Positions 1-11,388 of a stretch of DNA of 64,000 nucleotides are shown here, one piece after another (the stretch's first letter is position 1; each line of letters opens with the position of its first letter). The notes under the pieces were generated by a model, which saw nothing but the letters and a program-made list of their open reading frames with translations, was not told where the DNA came from and did not search any database. Position numbers and translations under genes: made by a program. The DNA comes from Romanomermis culicivorax (Eukaryota; Nematoda; Enoplea; Mermithida; Mermithidae), in the NCBI GenBank assembly GCA_963922205.1, contig CAWUHX010000012.1, positions 372,001-436,000 of the forward strand, written 5' to 3'.

Positions 1-18
1 GGAAAGACCTGCACAACA
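1..18 (+). repeat. 3' end of an LTR-like element
   Basis: The first 18 bases are identical to the last 18 bases of the LTR-like element at 63018-63626 and end in the same CACAACA. The window therefore starts inside another copy, most of which lies to the left. No coding sequence is visible between here and the last PHKB exon at 432; this stretch appears to be PHKB intron. Confidence 0.5.
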
Positions 19-431
19 TGATTCTACTCCAAAGCATTTTCAGCTCAGTTCGAAGCAAATACTCTATCGCAGGAATCATGGCCGTTTGAAGACTATCAGA
101 CAATTCTGCTGAACAAGCGAGGAAAAAATATGAATATCTTGCCGTCCTTACAAGAGACGTTTTCTGATTGAAAAACGTGCTATCATTCACTAAATTTGAT
201 TTGAAAGTCTCCAGTCGGTTTTTATCTTCTCACCAGCCCGACGCCGGAACATAGGCCAGATTTGCAGGAGCTAGAGCTCAGAACGATCACTAATGTCAAG
301 ATAAGTAAAGTAGTAGACAACGTATTTCATCTTCATCAAAATTTTTTGTAGGACATCTCAAATTTTGCGGTAGAAAAATTCCCGTTCAACCATTACTTTT
401 GCAGAATTCTCTCGCGTAAAGCAATCTTTAC

Positions 432-3400
432 TTGAAAGACAGAGTGTCGATTGTTCACTCTCGGGCGTTGACTGGCCGGCAAATGGCGATAAATCGGGTC
501 GATTTCGCTCGGAATAATTAAATGTTCGGCTAGGTAAAAGTTTGAGATACGAATAGAAATAAGTTCAAGTAACATGAAGAAAATATACTTAATAGTCCCG
601 CAATGATGTATAATGATTGTCCCCATAAAAACAAGCCATCGTCCGAACTGAAATAAGGTGACATTGTCTGACTGCCCGGTGTACACCGTTCTTGGAAGAT
701 GACATCTTCAGGATAGTAATAGCATTCGGGGACGATAACCCTGCCTATAAAAGATGATACCGTTTACGAGACAAATTACTTAAGTAATTTTGACAACATA
801 AATGTGCACAGTAATGGGTTTTAGAGTAAATACTAAGGCAAAAGTTGCCCATATAATAATTTTTACCGAAAAACTGACATACAAGTATACATAATTTGGC
901 TATATAATATAATTGCAAATGCTCAAAGATTGGCGAATGGGCAAAAATTCATCTAGAGCAAACCATACCAGGCAAAAACTTGCGCACTAGCCTTAAAAGG
1001 GAAAAACTGATCTATAGTAAACTTAACATGGCAAAAATTAGTCTATAGTAAACCGCAATAAAATTATTTGGATGTATTAAGAACATCATAATGTGGGTGT
1101 AACATAGGCGTCGCCATGATTTTTTCCTGTGGGATGCACTGCAAAATTTTTACCCACTACATATAGTAGCAATATTGCAACAAACTGTCAAGTCAATTAG
1201 GCAGAAATTAAGCTGTTGTCAGACTGCAATTTACGATGTTTTATTTCACTTCAATGTGACGGGACACTTATGCAAAAATGTTCAATATATCAGAAGAGTC
1301 AATCTTACTGGCTTCATGAAATAACAGCTAATTCCGACACTCGTGCTGTGGTTTTTTCACGAAAGGCCCGAGGCCGAGCCAGCAATAGCACAGTGACTGT
1401 TCTCTCAGGCGTTTCAGTGGTGACTTGATTTGATAGCATAGCGAAATTTTTTCAAAACTTTCATTCAGCCTATGGGGTGCAATTGCACCCACTACGCCCC
1501 ATGTCGCTACGCCTATGGGGTGTAATAAAAAACACCATAACTTTGTGTGCATGTATGCTCAAGAACATTAATTATAAAATGATGTCAACATTATTATTTT
1601 GTAGTGAAAAAATTTAATGAAATCATTGTCTTCCGAAAGAGAAACGAATACTTAAAGTACGACGCATTCAATAGACGAATATTCTCACCGTTTTCATCGT
1701 GCAATAATACCGGATTCAGAAAATCCCAGTATTTCTTGATCTGCTCTTCATTATCCATAAAACATCCTTCGATGATAAGGTATAAATAGAAAAGAGGCCA
1801 TTGACTCTCGACACCGTCGAAAAGCTTCGTTTCGCCGGGCGTATAGAAACGGCGCGATTTGTCTTCGATAACTGACTTTTTTCCGTCGCGAAGGAATCTG
1901 TATAAAGACGAAAGAAAAGTTTTGTGAAACTCTCTTTTTGAAATGTAGACGAGAAATTTTTCGAAAACTTTTACATCGAAGAGTATATACCTTGAACAGA
2001 ATCCTGACGGAAATTTGTCGAGTATACATAACTTCAGAAAGAATTAGAAATAAGGTTTCCTATTAATACTGCTGACAATGGAATGGATAGATTGGTTGCC
2101 CAAGAAATCAGAAATCAAGAAGATTACGAGTCGAGCAAGGTTTTTGATTTTTGGAATTCCGTTGAGAAAGTATGTTAACCTTTTGAATCCATAACTTCCT
2201 CTCAGTCTTCTGATACATTTTTCCATTGTTCGATGATATATCTTGGGATCATGAGTCGAGAAGAATGGAAAGCCAATCGTTAATAGCAAGCTTGCATCCG
2301 TATTCTAAAAAACTTATTAAAATGAAGGCATTATGAATATCCTATGCATGATAAACCATCGTATAATTTACTTTTGAAGCTGATTCGCGAGGCAACAAGG
2401 TTTCAAAAGTAGTCCTGTTTCTATTGTGGGCGTCAATGTCTACATAAATTACGCTGGCTGAAGTTCCCTTACTTCCGTAGCAGTTGAAACCGTTAATGGC
2501 TTCTAGAACTGCCTTGACCATGCCCAAGGAGCTGAAAAAGATATCGAGGAGGATTAAACTTCAAAAGCTAGTATGGCTTACATACATACATAAAATTTCC
2601 ATTGTTCGAAACCAGAAAAGGTAAGCTTATGATAGAAAGAAAGTATTTCCGGGAAAGCAGTCATAGTAAAATCTTTCCACTCTTCATTGGCTGTTTATTG
2701 TAGAAATGTGACGCGAAAATCACACACAAAAGAATTACCTAGCATGTAATTCAGGGGTGCCGTCATTGTAACGCGTTCCTTGCTCCCAGATACCGAAATC
2801 AGGAGTACGATACGCGCGTTCAACATAAAAAACAATATTTTGAACAAAATTGACTTCGTCCGGTGTGAAAATGATCTAGGAAATATTCAAAATGTTAGAT
2901 ATAAAATATGAATATACGTAAAAAGTGAAAGAGATCAGTAGAGAAAAGACTTACTTCAAGGCCGCCACTGATCATTTCGACCAGACATAGAAGGTATAAA
3001 GCAACAACGTCAATCTTAAAAAACGATAATCGACAACACTGGTCAAAAAATACCAAAAATGAGTTGAAACAACTTGAATCTAATGCAAAAGTTAATCGTT
3101 TATATTCCAGTGGGCGCGATTATGCGGGAATGAAGGCAGTTGGCATACCTGCAAGTGACCGTATTCCGAGTGACTCAGCAAAGGTTCCCCAGTCGTCAAA
3201 TTGAAGGTTGAGTGAAGAGCGTTGACCGGCGACGCGTTCTTCTTGAACTTTTCTATCTAAAACATGAATTCTAAAAAAATTTCATATCACGGAATTGAAT
3301 GTCTAGAATGTATACGAATGACTGCTTAATTCTAATAGCATATTGCGGAAGAGCATTAGATTGCTTCGCGATACTTTGCTTTATAACGAAGACTAATAAA

Positions 3401-4850
3401 CGCAGAGTTGGCAGTTGTTTTTGGGCACGGAGAATGCTTACACTGTTGTATACTTAAAATTTCTACATGGATAGAAACATTACGTCTCACGCTCAATAGA
3501 TTATAATTAATCATCGTAAAACCTTATCAGCTTGTAGCATCCAGCACGACAGAATACCACGCATAGTTTTAACGGCACTCTGACCCAACTCGTATTGTCG
3601 TCCTCGATCATCATCCATGCGGCTAGATATACAGCAAATATGTAAAACACAATCAATTTCAATGCGTTATTAAAAAACGAAATGTTGTAGAAACTATCGA
3701 AAGAAAAATGTCCTCATTGATGATAGTTGTACTCTCCTCGGTCGTGGGAAATAATTGCGATTTAGACTTAACATTTTTAGATTATTCAATACTAAAAATA
3801 GTTCATCAAACAAAAAAAAAACGTAGAAAAACGAATAAACTTAAAAACACAAAATGAATAATTGAGTGGGTGAACAATCCGATTATAAATTATAAGCTCA
3901 AGTTTCAACCCTTACGTATAGGCCGCAGATAACGCAACGCAAGCCAAAGCGCAATAAAGGCTATCCTTTACGTATGCAAGATTTTTTTCGTTAGAATATC
4001 TCGGATATAAACCCGTTGTGTAGCTCTGATGTTGCAAAATCTGACTCTTTACTAAAATATATAAAGCAAATATGAATGGCTTGAAATTTCGGTTGATTCA
4101 ACTTTATTTGTAAGAATTTCAGGCTGGACGTTCATGGAAGAATATGAATAAAGCATACATGTATGGGGGAGAAGTGCTATGAGAACCCCCCCCCCCCCAG
4201 AAATCGTCGACCATATGGCTAGCCATTGGGCGACCGCCCCCCCAGGATTTTCCAATCCAATGGCTAGCCATATGGTAGCCGTAGGAACCCCCATACTTTT
4301 AGTCGAAAAAATACTGAAAAATGTCAATTTTTTGATTAAAAATGTCATTTTTTGAACGAAAAATGGTAGAAAATGTGAATTTTCTTGACGCTTCGCGCCA
4401 TGGATACATTTCTTCGATCTTTTTAGGGAAAAATTACTATTTTTTAACTATTTTTCGGATTTTTTTCATGAAAAAATCAAATTTTTTTTCCTTGAGAGAC
4501 CCCTCCCCCCAAAATTTTGGGAATTACTGACCCCCGGCCCTAAAAAAAATTGCGCAACTCCCCCCCCCCCCGAGACCTCGGGGCTCCGTTACATGTATGG
4601 AATAAAGTAAATAGAATCAAGCATTTTTGTGTGAAATACGTTTCTTATAGAATAAAAACAGAGGAAAGTACAACTTTTTTCTAAATGATTCTCACTTACC
4701 GATTCTATACCATTCATCTAAACGGGTCAAAGTTAGTGATTTATCCTGATTTTTGTATTTGGCGGGAACTCTAACCGTCGTCGTAATGCGCCGGGTTCTC
4801 AGCGAAGTGTCATCGCCGTATTCGCTGGTTGACGTTGATGTTTTTTCCAT
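432..4850 (-). CDS. PHKB: Phosphorylase b kinase regulatory subunit beta, N-terminal part (11 exons; continues past the left edge)
   Basis: PHKB is the regulatory beta subunit of phosphorylase kinase, which activates glycogen phosphorylase. Coding exons on the minus strand, in order: 4850-4700, 4051-3916, 3622-3523, 3256-3149, 3014-2955, 2875-2739, 2531-2372, 2304-2180, 1897-1689, 744-589, 529-432. All have GT/AG borders and phases agree at every junction, giving 480 residues; the family has about 1090, so the C-terminal half is outside. The fold is the alpha/alpha-toroid, glucoamylase-like domain. Diagnostic stretches are [98 protein letters not shown] and SEIDP. The DAHNRNR and NTDASLL stretches favour beta over alpha. 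The start is the first in-frame Met, 11 bp after a strong acceptor (4862-4865); the frame also stays open upstream (CRR), so an earlier coding exon cannot be excluded. No further exon is seen left of 432. Confidence 0.93.
1085..1535. mobile_element. MITE-like element with inverted ends, in a PHKB intron
   Basis: A CATAGGCGTCGC-type sequence near 1100 reappears inverted as GCTACGCCTATG near 1505, each beside a GGTGTAA motif. The ends are inexact and I see no clean target duplication. It lies inside the 745-1688 intron of PHKB. Short frames over it look non-coding. Confidence 0.3.
4154..4599 (+). mobile_element. Family A MITE (CATACATGTA ends), copy A1
   Basis: The element begins CATACATGTA and ends TTACATGTATG, and is flanked by perfect 8-bp direct repeats GAATAAAG (4146-4153 and 4600-4607). 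Inside are C-runs near both ends, a GGCTAGCC-bearing palindromic block, AT-rich spacers and a GCTTCGCGCC half of the shared hairpin. It sits in the PHKB intron between exons 4850-4700 and 4051-3916. An 8-bp duplication is typical of hAT transposition. It has no coding capacity. Confidence 0.85.
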
Positions 4851-4861
4851 GCGTCGGCAAG

Positions 4862-4910
4862 CTAAAAACAACATCGAAAATTACAACTGTAACATATGCA
4901 AATATTTTTA
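4862..4910 (-). promoter_or_regulatory. 3' splice acceptor just upstream of the PHKB start
   Basis: On the minus strand a T-rich tract ends in TTTTTAG at 4862, 11 bp before the PHKB ATG. The LAMTOR2 poly(A) signal lies only about 110 bp further upstream (4976-4981) and the LAMTOR2 stop about 180 bp upstream. There is little room for a conventional 5' exon, so this may be a trans-splice acceptor. Confidence 0.5.
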
Positions 4911-4975
4911 TGGATGTGAAAGTAATGAAATGAGAGATAACTTATCATATAAACTTAGCTGGATGAAAAGAAAAA

Positions 4976-4981
4976 TTTATT
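4976..4981 (-). terminator. Poly(A) signal AATAAA downstream of LAMTOR2
   Basis: AATAAA on the minus strand, about 60 bp after the LAMTOR2 stop codon at 5041-5043. It would place the LAMTOR2 3' end about 90 bp before the first PHKB exon. Confidence 0.55.
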
Positions 4982-5040
4982 TCTGAACTATAAAGCCTGA
5001 TATATGAATATACATGAACGAATGATTACATAAATGCAGA

Positions 5041-8000
5041 TTAGCAAGCCATAACCTGTGACAACGGCGTCTCCAAATATTGTGCCACTGTTTCCAGCTA
5101 AAAAATTCTTCAATTAGTTCAACCGTATTACAATTGGGAATTTTTTATTCCAACAAAGATTTCGTTGAAAATATATCCAAACGATTGAAATCTTGTCATA
5201 TTTGGTTTTTTTCCAGATCAGAAGTCTTATTTACGGATATAAGTCTATGCCGATAAAAGCCATGTTTTATGAACTCAAAATGTGTTATCTAATTTAGTCA
5301 AGAATGATCCAAGAATATTGACGTCGGGATTCTTTGAGGAAAACAGACTATGCTAGAAAAAAAGCATCACTGCTGAACAAAGAAGGAAAAGTCTTACCCA
5401 GAATAATGCAAAAATAGAGCAATCGGCTGTAAATCTGCAACCGTTTCCCAGAACTCAAAATAGAACCCTTCCTTTGAATTATGCAAAATGTTAACCTCAA
5501 ACAAAATCCTGGGATTCCGCCGAATTTTCAAGATGACCGAAAAACTGAATACTATATAATCTGGAAATAGGTAGTAATTGAATTAGATCCAAAAAAACCC
5601 TAATAAAGCTTCCAAAATTTAAGGTGCATCAGTATCCAGAAAGTTTAGAATCGCTTGAAAACATTATCAAACTTCCTTCCAAAATCGAAAATTCTATTTC
5701 ATGAGCGATTATATATACTTAGGCAATACTTTTTGCGAGCTACATAATTCAGATCCCCATTCTAAATAAAATTAATTTTGAATATATTATTCGAAACTGT
5801 AAAGTACAATAATAGAATGCTTAGAAATACATTTTTAGTTGATATTGCAGTAAAAATTATTATGAGAATCAAAAGCTTAAAATCATGCACGCATTCCACA
5901 ATCACAGGGTCAAAATAACAACCTACCTTGAGTTTGATCATTCCTGTTGGCGTAGTTTCTTTTGCGTGCATGCAGAGGTACAAATTTGCAACTTTTGTAA
6001 CAGCTAAAATCCCATTCTAAAAAATTGAGTAAAACGATTATAGAACAATAGAAAATCTTAAAAAGTTACACAAGAGATTATACTTCGCAATCTAAAATCA
6101 AAAATCGTAGTTTTTCTTCGCGGAACGATTCTTGACCATTTTTTTCGTAGCACTGGAATAGATTTGACGCCATGGCGGCCGTGATATTGGCTTTTATGTC
6201 GCTGTTTCCAGCATAGGCTAACAGGGTGCCTTCCTTAGTGATGAGCCTGCAAAAGATCGACTTTGTCAAGTTGACGTGAGCTTGTGAATTGTGGTGCTTA
6301 ATCCAGATACACACAAACTTTAATGAAAGACTATCCACATTAGGCTTTAAATTTAGATTCTACTTTTGTGTAGTTCAAAGCCAGACAAAATTCAAAGAAA
6401 AAAATGGTTGACAAATAATTGTGACACTACGAAACGTTCCACTAATAAATTCATACACGAAGCTCCGAGGTCAGTGGATTTTTCTATGAGTATGGTCATA
6501 ACAAAGGTTGCCCAAAATTTAGGGGGATCGTCTAGGTAGGGAAAGACCGAAATTTTCGACACAAAAATCAGAAAAAGGCTTTTAAAATAGTTCTTGGTCA
6601 CCGAGCACCCGATTCTAGGAGAAAATGGCATATTTAGTGAATATACGGGAACCAACACTTTAAAACTTCGACTTAGCATAATGATCTATGCAAACTTCAA
6701 TGTAAATAAGGCTCACTGTGGAGAACGATTGCAACATTACTCAGATCGCTAACGGCTGTGGCTACCGAGCATGCTTTTTTAGTTATTTTAAGCCGGGTTC
6801 ACACTTATGCTCGTTGCTCGGGGTAGTAGAAAATTCTTCTGCTCCTCCGAGCATACTCGGCGAGCAACACATCTTATAAGTACAGGCACGTCCCAGACTG
6901 GGCTAATATATCAAAAATTGAACAATGCGCGCACGACCAATTCAAAATTTTGCGCGTTCTGATCGGTCGGTAGCAGGGATGTATCGGGCCAGAGAATATC
7001 GGGTCGGGTCAGGCAGTAAAAATACCAAGTCGGGTCAGACACCTCTAGCAAATCAGGTCAAGGGTCAAAAGAAAATATCTTCAGTTCATAAAGTTTAACA
7101 CAAGCACGTGTACTGGCTATGTTACATGCTTGTTTATTATCAAGTGTAAATAAACATTGAAAATGAGAAATGACTCATCTTATTGCTTTCAAATAGTAAT
7201 TGCGTTTTGAGAAACGAGAAATGAAACGAGACAAGGGGAATGAGAAATAAACAAAATCTTCCTCTTATTCAAGGCAAGAAACGGAAACCAATCGGATCAT
7301 TGATTATTGGAAGTAGATCAAAAAATCTGAAATGATAGCCAACGATGGTATGCCCTTCTTATCTGCGGAAAAAATTTTTGTCTAGAATTTAATTTTCTTG
7401 CTTAATCCCAAAAACAGCTCCTTGAAAACTTTCTCCCAGGTACAAGACTTGTTTTTTTATTAAATGCTTGTAAATTGAAGAATGGCCAACCTTGGTCATT
7501 GTTCACACGAAGGTTTTACTATGCAACTTTTTGAATTTAGAAATTATGGAACACTCAATTTGAAACACTATTTTATCTCAAAAAGTTTTGGACACCATAT
7601 CATTGCTTTTAATATGATATTGTTGAATAATTCTTCGTGAATTATGGAAATTGAACGATTTTAGGCATACTTTTTCAGGAGGTGAAGGCTAAAAATTATT
7701 TATCAACCATTATGTCATAAGGAATTGAAGGAAAAAATCACATAGTCATTACATTCAACATTTTTCTTATCACAAATAACCAAAAGTGACCCAAGATTTA
7801 TACTTGCCCAGTAAATAACTACATGCAGGGCTGATTAATCCAAGAATTGCCATAGAAAACAGAATATTATCGATCATAGCTTGCCCGAAAAATCGGCCGA
7901 TATTTAAAAAAGTCAAATATCGGCCGGTGCCAATACACCGATCATTTCCTATCTTTTTTGTAAAACTATCAAGAAAATTTTATTTCTGAAATATATTTAA

Positions 8001-9998
8001 TAATGAATAAATTAATTTCATGTAGAGTAAAATCCTATCTGTTTTTTCTTCTAGCAATGAAAATGATCAACTGCATTTTTTGACCCGTGACCTTTACGGC
8101 ACAGAGGTATCCTGGATAGCGGGTAAGGTAGTCTTTTTTCCTCTTTCGGGTCGGATCAGAAAATATCGGGTAGCATACCTGTTCAAAAGATTCGATACAT
8201 GCCTAATCGCTAGATTTATTTGTGGTATTTAATTTTTTTGCTGTAAAGTTTTTGCCATGTCTATTCGAATGAAAAAGTTGAACTTATTGAACTTAATAGT
8301 GAAAAAAATTTCTATTTAACGTTTAATCCCCTGACTACAAAGAAATTAGGAAAAACGCCGTGTCTTAAAAGAAATTCAGGCAGAAATAGGTATTCAAGGT
8401 ATTGATTTTATGGTTCATACATGGAAAAAAATAAGTATTTTAGGGGATAAATTTGTTCGCGAAGTATGAACCAACAACGAGCATGCTTGGCGAACATGCT
8501 CGGGGTGAATTTTCTGGCCGAGCAGAAGTACGAGCCGGGCTTTAGAGGCATGGGGCCTAAAAATTTGGAAATGCTTCCTAAAATTTTGATTCATATATTT
8601 GTATTTTAGTGAATTATAGTTATTTCCATTCAATGTTGGATTTAGAGTCAGTGTTTTGCAGAGCCTAACATCATAAAACACCTAAAATTTCCCCACGCTT
8701 CGCACCGGATTTCAGTCTATAATTCTTCGGATTGGTCTATCCACTGTTTTTCTACAAATTAAACTTTTGGGGGGGGGGGGAATTTTCGAAAAAGGGAAAA
8801 AATGTTGAAGTTCGACAAGGAAAAGATGAATTTTGGTGCATTTAAGAGGTCAAACTTTCAATTTTTAGAACTTTTTAACATGGAGCCGATTTTAAATTCA
8901 TAATCACCATGGAGGTGATTTCCAGAAATTTCAAGTTAAATTTGAATTTTTTCGAACTCATGGAAGTAAGAGCATATTTTCTAATCTGCAAAATAACAAA
9001 GACGTGTTCTCGAAGACTATGTTTATTGAGTAAATTATCCTTAAATTGATATTCCAGCACTTTAGAACGTCAGAACTAAAAATTCGGGACGTAGTGAAGT
9101 AAAAATACGAAACAACAAAAAAATAAGAACAGACGCTACATTTTCGATACCCTATACTTTTGCGCCTGAAGGACATGAACTCAAATGCTATCTTGGAAGA
9201 AGATTTGTACAAAAATACACGAAATATTGTTTTTCCATACAAAAAAAATCCTCTTTGCACCAAGATATCTTGGCCGATCTTTGTACATGTAGAAAGAGGT
9301 CTGTACCCGCCCGGAATACGCTGGTTGGAAATAAAATTTTGAACAGTAATTATTTTGAAGACGTGTCAACTGATTGAATATTCGTATAATTTAATTATAT
9401 TCACTCCACAGTGTGTCACAAGCCTATTTTTCGATATTCTTCAACTAAAAATTTTTGGCTCTTAAATTTAAATTTGGCTCCTAAAAATTTAGGCATATGA
9501 GCTACTTGGCTCATGATTTTTAAAAGAAAAGGAAGCCTGCATTATGTAACATAGGTGACTAGAGAATTCCCACCGGAAAATGCCTTCTCGTCAGAATCGT
9601 TCTGGGGAAAAAGATCGTGCCTGGAAACCTATTGAATGAAAAAAATTCCGTATATATTCAAATGATCGACTAATTTCGCTTCGGTATTGTTCGAATTTAC
9701 CCATTTTCAGTAGAATAAGAATTTATACAAAAAATCATTTATCCATGATCCAATTCTGAGGATGTCGAAAATTCTCTGTAATCTTGTCCGAATTGCATTG
9801 CCAAAGACATTCATAAAAATTTTCTAATGCTGATACAACTTCTCTGTATAAAGCAAATTTAGCCGAAAATTTTTGACTATTAATGGATAGGGCAGAAATT
9901 AACGGTAAGTATTTAAAAAAATTTATTTACAAAGTCGACAAAATTCCGCCCGTATTTGCCTGGTTCAAAACATCGGCTAACGCTTTCGGCTTGAGCAT
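5041..9998 (-). CDS. LAMTOR2: Ragulator complex protein LAMTOR2 (p14), complete, 4 exons
   Basis: LAMTOR2 is a roadblock/LC7-fold subunit of Ragulator. It pairs with LAMTOR3 on the late endosome/lysosome and helps recruit Rag GTPases, mTORC1 and MAPK signalling. Exons on the minus strand: 9998-9931, 6246-6084, 6016-5927, 5097-5041. All splice sites are GT/AG and the 378 coding bases give exactly 125 residues plus stop, the same length as the human protein. Recognisable stretches are MLKPKALADVLNQANTGG, EGTLLAYAGNSD, ITAAMASNLFQCYEKNG, LRFLILDCENG, VTKVANLYLCMHAKET and VAQYLETPLSQV. The start follows an acceptor (TTGTACAG) by only 2 bp. Intron 1 (6247-9930, about 3.7 kb) is mostly transposon. 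The neighbours ATP5MK (upstream) and PHKB (downstream) are on the same strand with short gaps. Confidence 0.95.
5098..5926 (-). other. LAMTOR2 intron 3, nothing else seen
   Basis: Intron of about 830 bp between LAMTOR2 exons 3 and 4. It is AT-rich with no recognisable repeat end or coding segment; the open frames here are read-through of the flanking exon. Confidence 0.6.
6788..8545. mobile_element. Element with GCCGGGTTCACACTT-type inverted ends, in LAMTOR2 intron 1
   Basis: The left end reads AAGCCGGGTTCACACTTATG, followed by repeated GCTCG/CGAGC motifs. The right end, inverted, reads AAAGCCCGGCTCGTACTTCT with the same GCTCG motifs. This suggests inverted termini of one element, later split by the hAT-like insertion at 6974-8205. 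The ends are diverged and no target duplication was resolved. Confidence 0.4.
6974..8205. mobile_element. hAT-like non-autonomous element nested in LAMTOR2 intron 1
   Basis: It starts CAGGGATGTATCGGG; the inverted right end reads TAGGCATGTATCGAA (11 of the first 14 bases match). Flanks GTCGGTAG and ATCGCTAG match at 6 of 8 positions, consistent with an aged 8-bp target duplication. Subterminal repeats of CGGGTCGGGTCAGG type occur at both ends. No transposase frame is visible. Confidence 0.5.
8546..9930. other. Remainder of LAMTOR2 intron 1
   Basis: AT-rich intron sequence with a poly(G) run near 8769, a CGCACCGG motif near 8700 related to the hairpin of other repeats, and a segment around 9200-9310 (TTTGTACATGT..) resembling the end of the dispersed repeat near 49080. 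No gene is seen. Confidence 0.4.
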
Positions 9999-10178
9999 TT
10001 CTGTACAAGTATTGTTCTGAACAAATAAAAAAGTAAAAATGGCAAAAACTGAAGTAAAACCATTCAGAATAAATAAGACAAAAACATGCAAAAATACACA
10101 TTGCGCCATACGTAACATTTTATTCCACCAACTTATAATTAAAATACATTTATGTTAGGATTAATTATAAGCACGTCT

Positions 10179-10184
10179 TTTATT
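10179..10184 (-). terminator. Poly(A) signal AATAAA downstream of ATP5MK
   Basis: AATAAA on the minus strand about 85 bp after the ATP5MK stop (10268-10270) and about 180 bp before the acceptor in front of LAMTOR2. A second AATAAA lies inside the last ATP5MK codons (near 10276). Confidence 0.4.
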
Positions 10185-10267
10185 TCAAACAACTAACTTG
10201 TCTTCAATCGAAACAATAAATTCTAATGACAAACCAGAACAAACGCAATAAAACGAAATGATGATTT

Positions 10268-10699
10268 CTAATGCTTTTTATTGGAAGCAGGCTGTTCGAT
10301 CGCTTTGTTTTTACTACTTTTGAAAAATTTGAAATAAATAAAAATTCCACCACAGATAGAGAGAACCGATTTGACGACCTTAATAAAAAACTGATTTATA
10401 GTTGCGATGTACTCGTATATTTACAGCCAGAAAAAAATACGCAGGAAACTTTTCCAAAATTTCGTTAGACTCTGAATTCGTCAAAAAATACTTAAAAACC
10501 AGATCATTGAACATTTAGGATAACAAAAAAACTTTCAAGAAGCGAAATACTGGATACTCAGTTTTAATTCGTTTTCAATGACATTCCTTTTTATGTAGAC
10601 TCTAACTTATTCACTTACATTCGCTCTTCCGTCAGTCGTAACCGAATTAAAATATTTGTAGAATCCTTTCAATTCAGGATGATCAGAAGCACCGGCCAT
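10268..10699 (-). CDS. ATP5MK: ATP synthase membrane subunit k (DAPIT/USMG5), complete, 2 exons
   Basis: This is a small subunit of mitochondrial F1Fo ATP synthase, placed in the inner membrane and linked to dimer stability. Exon 1 is 10699-10619 (27 codons) and exon 2 is 10378-10268 (36 codons plus stop), phase 0, with donor GTAAGT and acceptor TTAAG. The protein has 63 residues against about 58 in human. The N-terminal half carries the family signature KGFYKYFNSVTTDGRAN (compare the family pattern G..KYFNS.T..GR.N). Exon 2 gives one hydrophobic segment, residues about 28-46 (VLSICGGIFIYFKFF), then a basic tail with repeated Lys. It lies 269 bp (stop to start) upstream of LAMTOR2 on the same strand. 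Identification rests on motif recognition, not on a search. Confidence 0.75.
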
Positions 10700-11153
10700 A
10701 TTTCGTGCAGTTGAAATGAATAGCAAATAACGAAAAGCAATGAGTCGCCTTACGATTTGAAAAAAGCAATGCTATATTAGCCAAAGAGAAAAATGAATTG
10801 AAAAACTGAAACAGAGTGAGCCAAATAAAAGACCCCAAATTTCAGATATACAAAATTTATGAAAGTCTATCAGTCTACATAACATTGAGAAAAAATGCTA
10901 GATGAAGACGTTGCGAACAATGTTTTTCTACCAAACCAAGCTTTTTGATAGAGAGAAATTTCAGAAAAGTGTAGAAAAATTCGCACTCCTGAGCGGAAAA
11001 GAAGCATTCGGGTGTGTCTTAGAATGTGAAAATCACAAAATTCGTCGGCGCTTCGGACCGGTTCAAAGTGAAGCTATCATTACATACATATGTACATAAC
11101 TGTAATGTGGTTCAACAGCGAGTTTTAACGGATCATCTTATAGTCCTCACGAG

Positions 11154-11380
11154 CATACATGCACATAGGGGGGTAGGGGGGGTAAACCCCCATACCTGAG
11201 ACCCTGGCCACCCCACCTGACCCAGAAAAAATCTTCAAACACCCACCTGAACTTTTTCCAAGACAGCTTTTTGATGATCTTTGTGCATTTTTATATGAAA
11301 AACAGGCTTACAGAACTTTTTTTGTTTTTTTTGCTCACCCACCCCCCTCCCTCCTGGAAAATTCTTGCCGTGCATGTCTG
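11154..11380 (+). mobile_element. Family C MITE (CATACATGCACA ends), copy C1
   Basis: It starts CATACATGCACATAGGG and ends GTGCATGTCTG. Perfect 8-bp target duplication CTCACGAG at 11146-11153 and 11381-11388. The internal structure parallels family A: a G-run on the left, a C-run on the right and T-rich spacers. No coding capacity. Confidence 0.85.
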
Positions 11381-11388
11381 CTCACGAG

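Noticed and set aside
1-420. Further PHKB exon at the left edge
   Set aside because: The next segment expected after FQ (an IAES-type helix and QIW) is not present in any phase; the hydrophobic stretch read in one frame near 300 has no usable splice borders and ends at a stop.
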